Assembly (NCBI GenBank): GCA_964577985.1
Contig: CAZOAR010000010.1
Coordinates: 1-64,000 of the forward strand
DNA: 64,000 nucleotides
From: CAZOAR01 sp964577985
GTDB taxonomy: Bacteria > Gemmatimonadota > CAZMKB01 > CAZNLH01
Direction: 5' to 3'
Shown here: positions 18,545-25,935 of the stretch, piece after piece
Layout: every line of letters starts with the position of its first letter
How positions within the stretch are numbered: position 1 is the stretch's first letter
Made by a program: the position numbers and the translations under genes
The notes under the pieces: model-generated
Told to the model about the DNA's origin: nothing
Seen by the model: only the letters and a program-made list of their open reading frames with translations
Database searches by the model: none

Positions 18545-18853
18545 TCATCTGTTTTGCGCGTTTATCCCCGCATCAACGCCCTCGCGTGCCAGATGATCGC
18601 CGGCCCCTTTCTTGAGAACCTCTCCCGGATATGCGTGGCCCCTGGCATTCAGGTCGCCGTCGGTTACAAAGTAGAATTCCTTCATTTGTCGGGGGATCAG
18701 CTCGCAAAGATCAACATAATCGACGAGGTTGAATGTGGGTTTATTGAATCCCTCATGCCGCTTGAAGGCAGAGAGACTTCTCGAGAGGTCCTGGATCTGC
18801 TGTGGAGATGATAGTATCGATTGTCTGACATTGTCAAGTGGGCCCTGGTCGAG
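18545..18853 (-). pseudogene. C-terminal remnant, probably of an SGNH-type hydrolase
   Basis: A minus-strand frame of 102 codons, open from a TAG at 18854-18856 to the stop at 18545, contains no ATG, GTG or TTG in its first half. Its sequence looks protein-like, with FNLVDYVDLCELIP then FYFVTDGDLNARGHAYPGE. This matches the last block of SGNH hydrolases, in which DGH-LN-x-x-GH is usual, but here Asp replaces the catalytic His. It overlaps the 3' end of the ATPase gene in another frame. The simplest reading is the stump of a gene whose 5' part was replaced by the ATPase cassette. A frameshifted extension of the ATPase is the alternative. Confidence 0.4.
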
Positions 18854-20012
18854 CTATCTTATGAAGCTCTGCCACATCGGCGCCGGGGTTGAACCTCAGA
18901 TGGTCCAGGACCTCGGTCATCCCCTTGATGAATGTCCGGACTGAGGAGCCGAAGAAAGGTTCCATGAGATGGAGTAGATCGCTCTCCTGGAATCGACCCT
19001 TGAACCTGAAGTTGAATGTCTCACAGTAGCACCTCACGAATCGGCGAAAGATCTTCCTGAGATCATCCCTCTTCAAGTCATCCAGGTGGAGGAGAGGAGT
19101 GGAATCCCTCCACCGGAAAAAGAGGTCGGTCAGGCTGCCTGGTGTAAGCGAGAAGACGACCTTGAGGAAGGAAGAGATCTGGAATATGTAGGGGACAGGG
19201 TGATGGCCCGAATATATGAGCCCCGATTCGCTGCCCCGTGTGACTCCCCCTGAGCGCTCGACTTCTTCGCCGAGCAGTAAATGATCGTCATTGGCGACCA
19301 TGGAGAGTCCCTTGAAGAAGTTGAGTCCCCGGGCGTACTGATAGCTGTAGAAGAGGGAGGATGTGGTCTCCGCCTCGTCGAGCAGGATAATGAATCCCTT
19401 GAGTCCCAGGATGCCTGAGGCCGCGAGACCAAGTCCACTGAGGATGTTGCAATATATATTTGCCGTCGTCGTGAAGTCATAAAGCGAGCCGAGAGATCCC
19501 CTGACTCCGCTCCTTGCTTCGAGCCATTCCCAGTCCCTCTCCCTCATTTTCCCCTGTTGAATCTTTCTCAGGACGGGGCCAAGGTAGATATGTCCGTCGA
19601 GGATACCGCTCGATGGTTTCCCGGCCGCGTGCTGCAGAAAATCCCTGAAATCCAGCATCCTGCCTTCATGCCGGGCCTTGAGCCCCTGTACGACCTTGCG
19701 GTATGTCCTCTTCGGAAACGCCGCCGATGCCTCTGAAGGGTCGAAGCCAGCGTAGGCGACCGCGTATCCCATCTCCAGGGCCTTCTCCCGCAGGTAGAGA
19801 AGCAGGTGACTCTTGCCGCTCCCATACGCGCCTTCGAGGATCATTATCCCCTCGCTCTCCATGTCGAGCCATTTCTCGATGTAGGAGACCTCTTTCTCCC
19901 GTCCCACTGTCCACTCGGTGACGAGTCGTTGCGGAACGATGCCGAGACGGAAAGATTCGGCCAGCAGCCTTCCATCATGCGCGACGCCCTCGCATCTCGT
20001 GACCGTCGACAC
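18834..20012 (-). CDS. BrxC/BrxD-type (DUF2791-like) ATPase, second copy
   Basis: P-loop ATPase of 392 aa. FRLGIVPQRLV and the VGREKEVSYIEKWL segment precede Walker A GAYGSGKSH (61-69). Walker B is GFIILLDEAE with D212 and E213. This arrangement is that of the ATP-binding domain family found in BREX BrxD and related proteins. The C-terminal ~120 residues look like a helical and winged-helix lid. Its GTG shares one base with the TAG of the upstream ATPase gene (TAGTG), so translation is coupled. It is clearly different from its partner, not a recent duplicate. The family works in phage defence or DNA transactions, but the role here is unproven. Confidence 0.7.
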   Translation of the reverse strand: MSTVTRCEGVAHDGRLLAESFRLGIVPQRLVTEWTVGREKEVSYIEKWLDMESEGIMILEGAYGSGKSHLLLYLREKALEMGYAVAYAGFDPSEASAAFPKRTYRKVVQGLKARHEGRMLDFRDFLQHAAGKPSSGILDGHIYLGPVLRKIQQGKMRERDWEWLEARSGVRGSLGSLYDFTTTANIYCNILSGLGLAASGILGLKGFIILLDEAETTSSLFYSYQYARGLNFFKGLSMVANDDHLLLGEEVERSGGVTRGSESGLIYSGHHPVPYIFQISSFLKVVFSLTPGSLTDLFFRWRDSTPLLHLDDLKRDDLRKIFRRFVRCYCETFNFRFKGRFQESDLLHLMEPFFGSSVRTFIKGMTEVLDHLRFNPGADVAELHKIARPGPT

Positions 20013-21268
20013 TATCGGCCTTCCCGTATCAGTTGCCTCGCCCAGTCCGGCCCGGGCTTGATTGAAGGGTCATTTCTGAGAGAGTGGAAGGCCCGAATGG
20101 CTGCCTGGACGAAGAGGCGCTTGTAGCCGATATCACCAAAGCGTTCCTCGAGGGCCGCGCTCGCGAGATGCCGGTTCGTTTCCTCGACGGTCGCCTGCGG
20201 GACATCTGACGGGAAAGCGATGACGTAGATCCGGTACAGCTTTCTGCCTATATCTTCAAGGAGACCCGAGGCCTCTACCTCGAGATTGTCCAGATATATC
20301 TTCACGCCGCTCGGGTTGTAGAGGTCGAACACGGTCGCGATTCTCTGTTTCAATGCCTCGTAGACCGCGCTTCTCCCCTCGAAGAGCGCCTCGTTAGGTA
20401 CCGCGTAGAAGATCATCACTCCGGGGAAGTTTGCGTGGCCGCACTGGTCGATTATCTCGCGGAGGTTGGAGAGGAGGAGGTCCCTCTGCTTCGACGTGAG
20501 ACTCGGTACCTGTTCCGCCTCGTCGAAGAGTATGACGAGGCCGTTGTAACGGAGGTTCATGACCCATTGCGTGAGCGAACGTATCATCGAGAAGGCCTGG
20601 GCCCTTCTGACGGGTTCGAGGATGCCATAGCTCCTGTGCGTGTGGCGGTCGTATCCGCTTGCGGTCAGCCACTGAAGGATGTTCCGGTAGTCTTCTTTCC
20701 TCTTGTCGAAAAGTGCTTTCATTGCCCCTTCTATGGCGCGGAGGAAGTTGATGTTCTCTATTCCCGTCAGACTCTTCTCTATTCGCTCTTCGAATGCCTC
20801 AGCCATCGCAGGACCATGTCCATCGGACACGGAAGAAAGGCCTTCGGTGAACAATCTGTGCTGCTCTCTCAGGAAGAGGTCGAGACCTTTACTGACTCCT
20901 CCTGCCACCTCACCGGGGCCGACGGGCAGCATGAGGTTGTCGACGATAGACTTGTACACCATTTCCAGCTTGTGAAAAGGGGATTCATCGGGGCTGAGAG
21001 GACAATAGGACACAAGGTAGTTATATCTCCAGGCGAGTTCCCTGACGCAGTAAAGCGAATGCGTTTTGCCACCGCCGAAAGCTCCGACCACCATCTTGAA
21101 TGAAGCCCCGCCGTCCTTTATGTACGTGGAGAAATAATCCTCTTCGAGAACCGAGAGGTAATCATCCAGCCCTGAAGTGAACAAGTTGAGCCCCCACTCG
21201 GGTGGTTGGCCGGATGAACCCACTACTTCGATGATTCTCCGCGCAGCGATCGCATCGATCTGCGTCAT
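20012..21268 (-). CDS. BrxC/BrxD-type (DUF2791-like) ATPase, first copy
   Basis: P-loop ATPase of 418 aa. IAARRIIEVVGSSGQPP and an FTSGLDDYLSVLEEDYF segment resemble the opening of BrxD-type ATPases. Walker A is VGAFGGGKTH (about 61-70), with three glycines before KT. Walker B is GLVILFDEAE with D249 and E250, followed by TSKQRDLLLSNLREIID as the sensor helix region. I start at the ATG at 21268, which overlaps the stop of the preceding gene as ATGA. An upstream in-frame start would add 24 residues lying inside that gene. It is the central gene of a three-gene minus-strand operon. No methyltransferase, PglZ phosphatase, Lon-like protease or Lhr helicase of a full BREX locus is nearby. Confidence 0.7.
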   Translation of the reverse strand: MTQIDAIAARRIIEVVGSSGQPPEWGLNLFTSGLDDYLSVLEEDYFSTYIKDGGASFKMVVGAFGGGKTHSLYCVRELAWRYNYLVSYCPLSPDESPFHKLEMVYKSIVDNLMLPVGPGEVAGGVSKGLDLFLREQHRLFTEGLSSVSDGHGPAMAEAFEERIEKSLTGIENINFLRAIEGAMKALFDKRKEDYRNILQWLTASGYDRHTHRSYGILEPVRRAQAFSMIRSLTQWVMNLRYNGLVILFDEAEQVPSLTSKQRDLLLSNLREIIDQCGHANFPGVMIFYAVPNEALFEGRSAVYEALKQRIATVFDLYNPSGVKIYLDNLEVEASGLLEDIGRKLYRIYVIAFPSDVPQATVEETNRHLASAALEERFGDIGYKRLFVQAAIRAFHSLRNDPSIKPGPDWARQLIREGR

Positions 21269-22137
21269 CTCGCTGCCCGTCGGAACGCGAGTGTCGAGAA
21301 GTGTGTACCCTTGATATCCCCCGGTCCCCGGGGTACCCACAAGTGCGATCCCTGGAGTCGCGTCTGTTCCATCGAGGCTACCATCATGTGCAGCTCCTCA
21401 CCGTTGACAGAGCGGATCCTGGTGCGGGAGAGATCATAGGCGAAGTGTATTCTCCCATAGCTCGAGAAGGATTCCCTGACCGGATCGAGCATGAATTTCT
21501 TATCCTGCCTGAGGATCGCCGTCTGAAGAATAACGTCGGATATGGGAATCGCGCTCCCGTGCTCGACATTGAGGAGCAGAGCGGCGTTCCTGTAAGCCTT
21601 GAGCAGGAGCCCGACATGTTCCTTCTCATCGAATCCTGAGCCCTTCAGCCATCCGTAAATGGAGAGGATAGCCTCAGTGATCTCCTCAGCGTCTATACGG
21701 ACCTGCTTGATCTTCTCTATCCGGGGGCCGAAATACAGGTTCACCTTCCCCCCTGACTCGAAGATGAACTCGAGTGTCAGTACACCACACGAGAGGAGTG
21801 GAAGGTTCCCTTCGAGACCGAGGCCATTCTCTTCAAGCCCTCTCGCGAGGGAGGCTGTGACAGCCGTTTTCGCGTTCCGCAAGGCGTCTTCAGCCCGCTT
21901 CGAGACGCCGGTGGACAGCCCGCGAAGAAGGGGGGCCAGCTCGCCGATCTCGGCGAGATCCTTGCTGATCCTGTCCAGATCCTTCAGCTTCTCGATAAGT
22001 GTAAAGGCGCTCTTATCCGGTTCAGCATTGCATTTCCTGATTTCTTTGAGAAGCGGCCCGATACGATTAAGGCGGTCTCTTCCTTTCCTGATTCGCGACT
22101 CTATCTCAGGAAAGGAGTCTTTTTCGTCGTCTCTCAT
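21265..22137 (-). CDS. unrecognised 290-aa protein heading the ATPase cassette
   Basis: Soluble protein of 290 aa that I do not recognise. The first ~110 residues are highly charged and helical, probably coiled coil (EIESRIRKGRDRLNRIGPLL, EKLKDLDRISKDLAEIGEL). Residues ~110-290 look like a mixed alpha/beta domain, with LEFIFESGGKVNLYFGPRIE and SSYGRIHFAYDLSRTRIR. There is no transmembrane segment, metal motif or nuclease motif that I can see. GAGG lies 6 nt before the ATG. Its stop overlaps the first ATPase start as ATGA, so it should be made in step with both ATPases and may be their adaptor or substrate-recognition partner (inference). Confidence 0.75.
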   Translation of the reverse strand: MRDDEKDSFPEIESRIRKGRDRLNRIGPLLKEIRKCNAEPDKSAFTLIEKLKDLDRISKDLAEIGELAPLLRGLSTGVSKRAEDALRNAKTAVTASLARGLEENGLGLEGNLPLLSCGVLTLEFIFESGGKVNLYFGPRIEKIKQVRIDAEEITEAILSIYGWLKGSGFDEKEHVGLLLKAYRNAALLLNVEHGSAIPISDVILQTAILRQDKKFMLDPVRESFSSYGRIHFAYDLSRTRIRSVNGEELHMMVASMEQTRLQGSHLWVPRGPGDIKGTHFSTLAFRRAAR

Positions 22138-22229
22138 GAAAGTCCTCTGGCCAATCAGGATCTACACGCAACAGGGCTTCAACCGAAAGGAATCTGCGGG
22201 TCGGCCTGAAGGGATTTCCCACAAAATGG

Positions 22230-22258
22230 AAGATAGCCCTCTCGCGGAGGATTGTCAA
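22230..22258 (-). promoter_or_regulatory. promoter of the ATPase cassette
   Basis: On the minus strand TTGACA (22258-22253) and TATCTT (22235-22230) are spaced by 17 bp. Transcription would begin near 22223 and give a leader of about 85 nt before the ATG at 22137. It lies back to back with the thrS promoter. Confidence 0.5.
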
Positions 22259-22325
22259 CATCCCGGCAAACCTCACGCCTCGATACATGAGAAAAACCGG
22301 GGAAACTCCATGTTAACCCGCCCGG

Positions 22326-22354
22326 TTGACTTTGGGCGCTGTGAGCAATAGATT
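22326..22354 (+). promoter_or_regulatory. promoter of thrS
   Basis: TTGACT (22326-22331) and TAGATT (22349-22354) are spaced by 17 bp. The predicted start near 22361 leaves a leader of only ~44 nt, too short for a T-box or an E. coli-like thrS operator. Confidence 0.5.
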
Positions 22355-22404
22355 TCCAGCTTGGTATAAGGATTCGAAAGTCTTCATAAGAAGGGATTCC
22401 TGTA

Positions 22405-24345
22405 ATGACAATAGAAGCGGAAAACGACCAGGTCAGTGTAGAACTTCCCGACGGCTCCTCGATGAAGCTGACCAGGGGAGCAACCCCCGCGGACATTGCC
22501 ACGCGGATAGGACCCAGGCTGGCCAGAGAAGCCATCGCCGCGCGTATGAACGAAAAGATGATAGATATGAGTCATCCTGTTCTGGAGGATTGTTCCCTGA
22601 GCATCATCACGCCGAAGAGTCCGGAGGCTCTTGATCTGTTGCGTCACAGCGCTTCTCACGTGATGGCCTATGCGGTCACGTCGCTGTTTCCGGGGACGAA
22701 AGTGACCATCGGTCCGTCGGTGGAAGACGGTTTCTATTATGATTTTGATGCACCGGAGCCCTTTACTCCGGATGACCTGGAGGCGATAGAGGTCCGGATG
22801 CGAGAAATCATAGCGAGTGATTACGCGTTTCTCCGGCAGGTGCGGCCGAGAGAGGAGGCTATAGCTTTCTTCAAGGAGCGGGAAGAGGAGTACAAGGTCG
22901 AGCTTGTCGAGGAAATCCCCCCCGGTGAGCCTGTGTCCTTATATGTATGCGGTGAGTTTACGGATTTGTGTGCTGGTCCGCACCTGCCATCTACCGGCAG
23001 GATAAAGGCCTTCAAATTGACTTCCATAGCCGGGGCTTACTGGCGTGGGGACGAGAAGAATGCGATGCTGCAGAGGATTTACGGGACGGCATTTTTTGAT
23101 CGCAAGGAGTTGGCGGAGTATCTGACACGGATTGAAGAGGCGAAGAGGAGGGACCATCGTGTCCTGGGAAAACGTCTCGACCTGTTCAGCATACAGGAGG
23201 AGGCCGGACCCGGTCTTGTGTTCTGGCACCCCCGGGGAGCAGTGATTCGCAATATTATAGAGGACTTCTGGAAAAAGGAACATTATCGAAGAGGCTACCA
23301 GCTGGTCTATTCGCCACATGTGGCCAGGAGCAACCTCTGGCAGATTAGTGGGCATCTCGATTTCTACAAGGATAACATGTTCCCTCCCATGGAGTTCGAA
23401 GAAGGCGACTATATCCTCAAGCCGATGAATTGTCCCTTTCACATCCTCATCTTCAAGGATGGTATGAAGAGCTATCGTGACCTGCCGCTTCGCTGGGCCG
23501 AACTGGGCACGGTTTACCGTTTTGAGCGGTCCGGCACGCTCCACGGGACCAAACGTGTCCGGGGGTTCACACAGGATGACGCGCATATTTTCTGCCGCCC
23601 GGATCAACTGAAGGAAGAAATAGAGGGTCTGATAGACTTCACGCTCTTTTTTCTCAGGGCATTCGGTTTCGATGAATACAGGGTCTATCTGAGTACGCGT
23701 CCGGAGAAATATGTGGGTTCCGACGAGAACTGGGAGATGGCAACCGAAACACTCAAGGCAGCGTTGGTGAGCAGCGGACTCGCTTTTGAAATCGACCCGG
23801 GCGAGGGTGTGTTTTATGGTCCCAAGATAGATATCAAGATCCGTGACGCGCTCCATCGTATCTGGCAGTGCACTACTATCCAGGTGGACTACAATCTCCC
23901 GCAGAAGTTCGACATTCGTTACATCGGACAGGATGGAGAGTCTCACCAGCCGATTATGATCCACAGGGCGCTACTCGGCTCCATTGAACGGTTTTTCGGT
24001 GTTCTGATAGAGCACTATGGAGGAGACTTTCCGCTGTGGATCAGTCCGGTTCAGGTGAAGATCCTTCCGGTAACTGACGCTCAACAGGGCTACGCGAGTG
24101 GAATTGCGGACAGGCTGCAGGAGAATGGGTTCCGAGTGGAGATAGACAGCAGGAGCGAGAAGATAGGCCTCAAGATTCGTGACGCCGAACTTCAGAAAAC
24201 CCCGTGCATGTTGATTGTCGGAGCGAAGGAAGTTGAAGCCGGTACGGTCTCGGTCAGGAGGAGAGGGAAGGGTGACCTGGGAGTCAGATCGATAGATGAG
24301 CTCATCGGCGATCTCTCCAGGGAAGTCGCCGACAAGGGTCTGTGA
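22405..24345 (+). CDS. thrS: threonyl-tRNA synthetase
   Basis: Class II synthetase of 646 aa that charges tRNA-Thr. An N-terminal TGS domain (~10-70) is followed by an editing domain with H81 and H85 (HSASH) and the DLCAGPHLPSTG segment. The catalytic core has KPMNCPFH, RGFTQDDAHIFC and HRALLGSIERF, giving zinc ligands C343, H394 and H520. A C-terminal anticodon-binding domain completes the normal full-length layout. It opens the conserved thrS-infC-rpmI-rplT-pheS-pheT block. It is separated from infC by a 360-bp region with its own promoter and hairpin, so downstream genes need not depend on thrS transcription. Confidence 0.97.
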   Translation: MTIEAENDQVSVELPDGSSMKLTRGATPADIATRIGPRLAREAIAARMNEKMIDMSHPVLEDCSLSIITPKSPEALDLLRHSASHVMAYAVTSLFPGTKVTIGPSVEDGFYYDFDAPEPFTPDDLEAIEVRMREIIASDYAFLRQVRPREEAIAFFKEREEEYKVELVEEIPPGEPVSLYVCGEFTDLCAGPHLPSTGRIKAFKLTSIAGAYWRGDEKNAMLQRIYGTAFFDRKELAEYLTRIEEAKRRDHRVLGKRLDLFSIQEEAGPGLVFWHPRGAVIRNIIEDFWKKEHYRRGYQLVYSPHVARSNLWQISGHLDFYKDNMFPPMEFEEGDYILKPMNCPFHILIFKDGMKSYRDLPLRWAELGTVYRFERSGTLHGTKRVRGFTQDDAHIFCRPDQLKEEIEGLIDFTLFFLRAFGFDEYRVYLSTRPEKYVGSDENWEMATETLKAALVSSGLAFEIDPGEGVFYGPKIDIKIRDALHRIWQCTTIQVDYNLPQKFDIRYIGQDGESHQPIMIHRALLGSIERFFGVLIEHYGGDFPLWISPVQVKILPVTDAQQGYASGIADRLQENGFRVEIDSRSEKIGLKIRDAELQKTPCMLIVGAKEVEAGTVSVRRRGKGDLGVRSIDELIGDLSREVADKGL

Positions 24346-24447
24346 CCCGGAACGAGTGAGAATGAAACACCCTGGAGAGATGAAACGGGTTGGATGAATG
24401 CTTCCGTGAGTAGAAAATGTACTCTTGTCGAGCGGAGAGATCTGGAG

Positions 24448-24467
24448 AGCCCGGGAAGCGCCGGGCT
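24448..24467 (+). terminator. GC hairpin after thrS
   Basis: AGCCCGG (24448-24454), a 6-nt loop and CCGGGCT (24461-24467) form a perfect 7-bp stem. The following bases (TATAAAACG) lack a run of T, so a factor-independent terminator is doubtful. Partial termination or 3' end protection of thrS mRNA is possible. Confidence 0.4.
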
Positions 24468-24477
24468 TATAAAACGA

Positions 24478-24506
24478 TTGACATAAATGGCGTATTGCAC
24501 TATATG
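24478..24506 (+). promoter_or_regulatory. promoter of the infC operon
   Basis: Consensus TTGACA (24478-24483) and TATATG (24501-24506) are spaced by 17 bp, directly after the post-thrS hairpin. This would give infC a leader of about 190 nt. Confidence 0.5.
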
Positions 24507-24705
24507 TTAATGTAGTTGTGCCAGGAATTCTCACCGAGTCTGAAGAAGGGGCTGGAAAGCCGCTCACCTGGTTGGTCTATTTGTGTACTGGCGGGTTGAC
24601 AATCATACCGGGATTCTTACCCCTGTATAATTTACAGTGTCAATCAGTGTGGCCCGCACCCGCAGTAGTGGGTTTGTAACCATCACCCGTATCAGGAGGC
24701 GTAAG

Positions 24706-25233
24706 ATTCACAAAAGAGTCAGGGTAAACAACCAGATCCGCATCTCGCCTGTCCGAGTGGTTGGCTCGGATGGTGAACAGGTAGGAGTTGTGCCGACCGA
24801 GAGCGCCATACAGATGGCAGAGGAAGAGGGGTTGGACCTTGTAGAGGTTGCTCCCCAGGCGAGCCCGCCGGTCTGTCGTATCATGGATTATGGGAAATAC
24901 AAGTATGAGGAGAGTCAAAAGGCGAAGAAGGCAAAGAAAAAGCAGCACATAATCCAGGTAAAGGAAATAAAGCTCAGGCCCAAGATCGAGCCTCACGATT
25001 TTGAGTTCAAGGTTAGACACGCGATAAACTTCCTGTCGAAGAACAACAAGGTGAAGGTGACTCTGATGTTCAGGGGAAGGGAGATCGCCCATGCCGATCG
25101 TGCGTTTGCCTTGATGAATCGCTTTGTCGAGAGTATCGAAGAAGATGGCGTAGTCGAGTCGCCCGTCAAGAAGGAGGGACGGAACCTCGTCATGGTGCTG
25201 GGCCCGAGATCTAAAAAACAGTCTGAATCGTAG
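24706..25233 (+). CDS. infC: translation initiation factor IF-3, AUU start
   Basis: IF3 of 175 aa, which keeps 30S subunits free and proofreads the start codon. HKRVRVNNQIRISPVRVVG opens the N domain, a lysine-rich linker (KKAKKKQH) follows, and the C domain has RPKIEPHDFEFKVRHA and VTLMFRGREIAH. The codon at 24706 is ATT, placed 6 nt after a perfect AGGAGG (24694-24699). AUU is the established autoregulatory start of infC in other bacteria, and the resulting length matches the family. A longer in-frame start at 24637 would add 23 atypical residues and lacks a Shine-Dalgarno. Confidence 0.95.
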   Translation: MHKRVRVNNQIRISPVRVVGSDGEQVGVVPTESAIQMAEEEGLDLVEVAPQASPPVCRIMDYGKYKYEESQKAKKAKKKQHIIQVKEIKLRPKIEPHDFEFKVRHAINFLSKNNKVKVTLMFRGREIAHADRAFALMNRFVESIEEDGVVESPVKKEGRNLVMVLGPRSKKQSES

Positions 25234-25240
25234 AACTAGG

Positions 25241-25259
25241 TGCAATATAGCGTATTGCA
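25241..25259 (+). promoter_or_regulatory. hairpin between infC and rpmI
   Basis: TGCAATA (25241-25247) and TATTGCA (25253-25259) form a perfect 7-bp stem with a 5-nt loop, 21 nt before the rpmI Shine-Dalgarno, followed by U-rich sequence. It sits where L20-dependent translational control acts in E. coli, but the similarity is only positional. A GCGTATTGCA half of it recurs upstream of infC. Confidence 0.35.
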
Positions 25260-25295
25260 TAGTTTTATTAATGTAATGCAGGAGGTGTTGGCAAG

Positions 25296-25490
25296 GTGCC
25301 CAAAATGAAGACAAATAGAGGTGCGGCGAAGAGGTTCAAGATGACGGCGACCGGCAAGATAAAGAGGTTGAGCTCTCATCATGGCCACATCCTCACAAAG
25401 AAGAACAGCAAGAGAAAGAGACAGCTGAGAAAGGGAAAACTTGTCGAAGGAAGCGATATGAAGAGAGTCAGGAGGATGTTGAACACGTAG
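25296..25490 (+). CDS. rpmI: 50S ribosomal protein L35
   Basis: Basic protein of 64 aa with the L35 layout: [14 protein letters not shown] at the N-terminus, [11 protein letters not shown] in the middle and DMKRVRRML at the end. The start is GTG, and AGGAGGTG lies 8 nt upstream. It is the second gene of the infC-rpmI-rplT unit. Confidence 0.95.
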   Translation: MPKMKTNRGAAKRFKMTATGKIKRLSSHHGHILTKKNSKRKRQLRKGKLVEGSDMKRVRRMLNT

Positions 25491-25504
25491 ACGTACACGG
25501 CGTT

Positions 25505-25521
25505 GAGGAGTGCGGCTCCTC
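25505..25521 (+). promoter_or_regulatory. hairpin between rpmI and rplT
   Basis: GAGGAG and CTCCTC form a perfect 6-bp stem with a 5-nt loop in the 85-bp spacer. No T run follows. It may be an mRNA processing or stability element. Confidence 0.25.
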
Positions 25522-25575
25522 GATGATCGGCGCAGAACACGGATTACGAATATATAAGATGAAGGAGGTTGGTAA

Positions 25576-25935
25576 ATGCCCAGGATAACAAGTGGGCCGG
25601 CCGCTCACAGGAGAAAAAGAAAAGTTCTCAAGGCGGCCAAAGGCTATCGCGGTGGCCGCAGCAAGCTCTACAGGACGGCGAAGGAAAGTGTCAACCGGGC
25701 CATGGTGTTTGCCTACAGGGACAGGAAGAGGAGAAAGAGAGACTTCAGAAGGCTCTGGATCATCCGGATAAACGCCGCGGCGAGACAGAACGGGCTTTCT
25801 TACAACAGGTTGATCGATGGGCTTCAGAAGGCCCAGGTGGAGATCAACAGGAAGGTTCTCGCTGACCTGGCCTTGAGCCATCCGGAGGAATTCACGTATC
25901 TGGCGGAAATCGCCAAGGAGAGCCTCAAATCGTGA
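25576..25935 (+). CDS. rplT: 50S ribosomal protein L20
   Basis: L20 of 119 aa, an early 23S rRNA-binding assembly protein and in many bacteria the repressor of its own operon. [19 protein letters not shown], the [15 protein letters not shown] block and [10 protein letters not shown] are diagnostic. AAGGAGG lies 6 nt upstream of the ATG. Its stop overlaps pheS, so synthetase translation is tied to it. Confidence 0.96.
   Translation: MPRITSGPAAHRRKRKVLKAAKGYRGGRSKLYRTAKESVNRAMVFAYRDRKRRKRDFRRLWIIRINAAARQNGLSYNRLIDGLQKAQVEINRKVLADLALSHPEEFTYLAEIAKESLKS

Larger units (their letters stand above)
24346..24705 (+). other. 360-bp thrS-infC intergenic leader
   Basis: The region contains a 7-bp hairpin (24448-24467), a promoter (24478-24506) and an isolated TATAAT (24626-24631). 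A consensus TTGACA (24596-24601) lies 24 bp before that TATAAT, too far for a normal pair. AGGAGG (24694-24699) serves infC. The leader could hold the L20 autoregulatory structure known upstream of infC in some bacteria, but I cannot demonstrate the fold. No additional coding sequence is evident. Confidence 0.5.

Noticed and set aside
22106..22288. 60-codon minus-strand frame in front of the 290-aa gene
   Set aside because: It contains the predicted promoter of the cassette inside its coding part, lacks a Shine-Dalgarno and overlaps the real gene in another frame.
24596..24631. TTGACA plus TATAAT as a second infC promoter
   Set aside because: Both hexamers are perfect but 24 bp apart, outside the normal 16-19 bp range. 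I kept only the 17-bp pair at 24478-24506.
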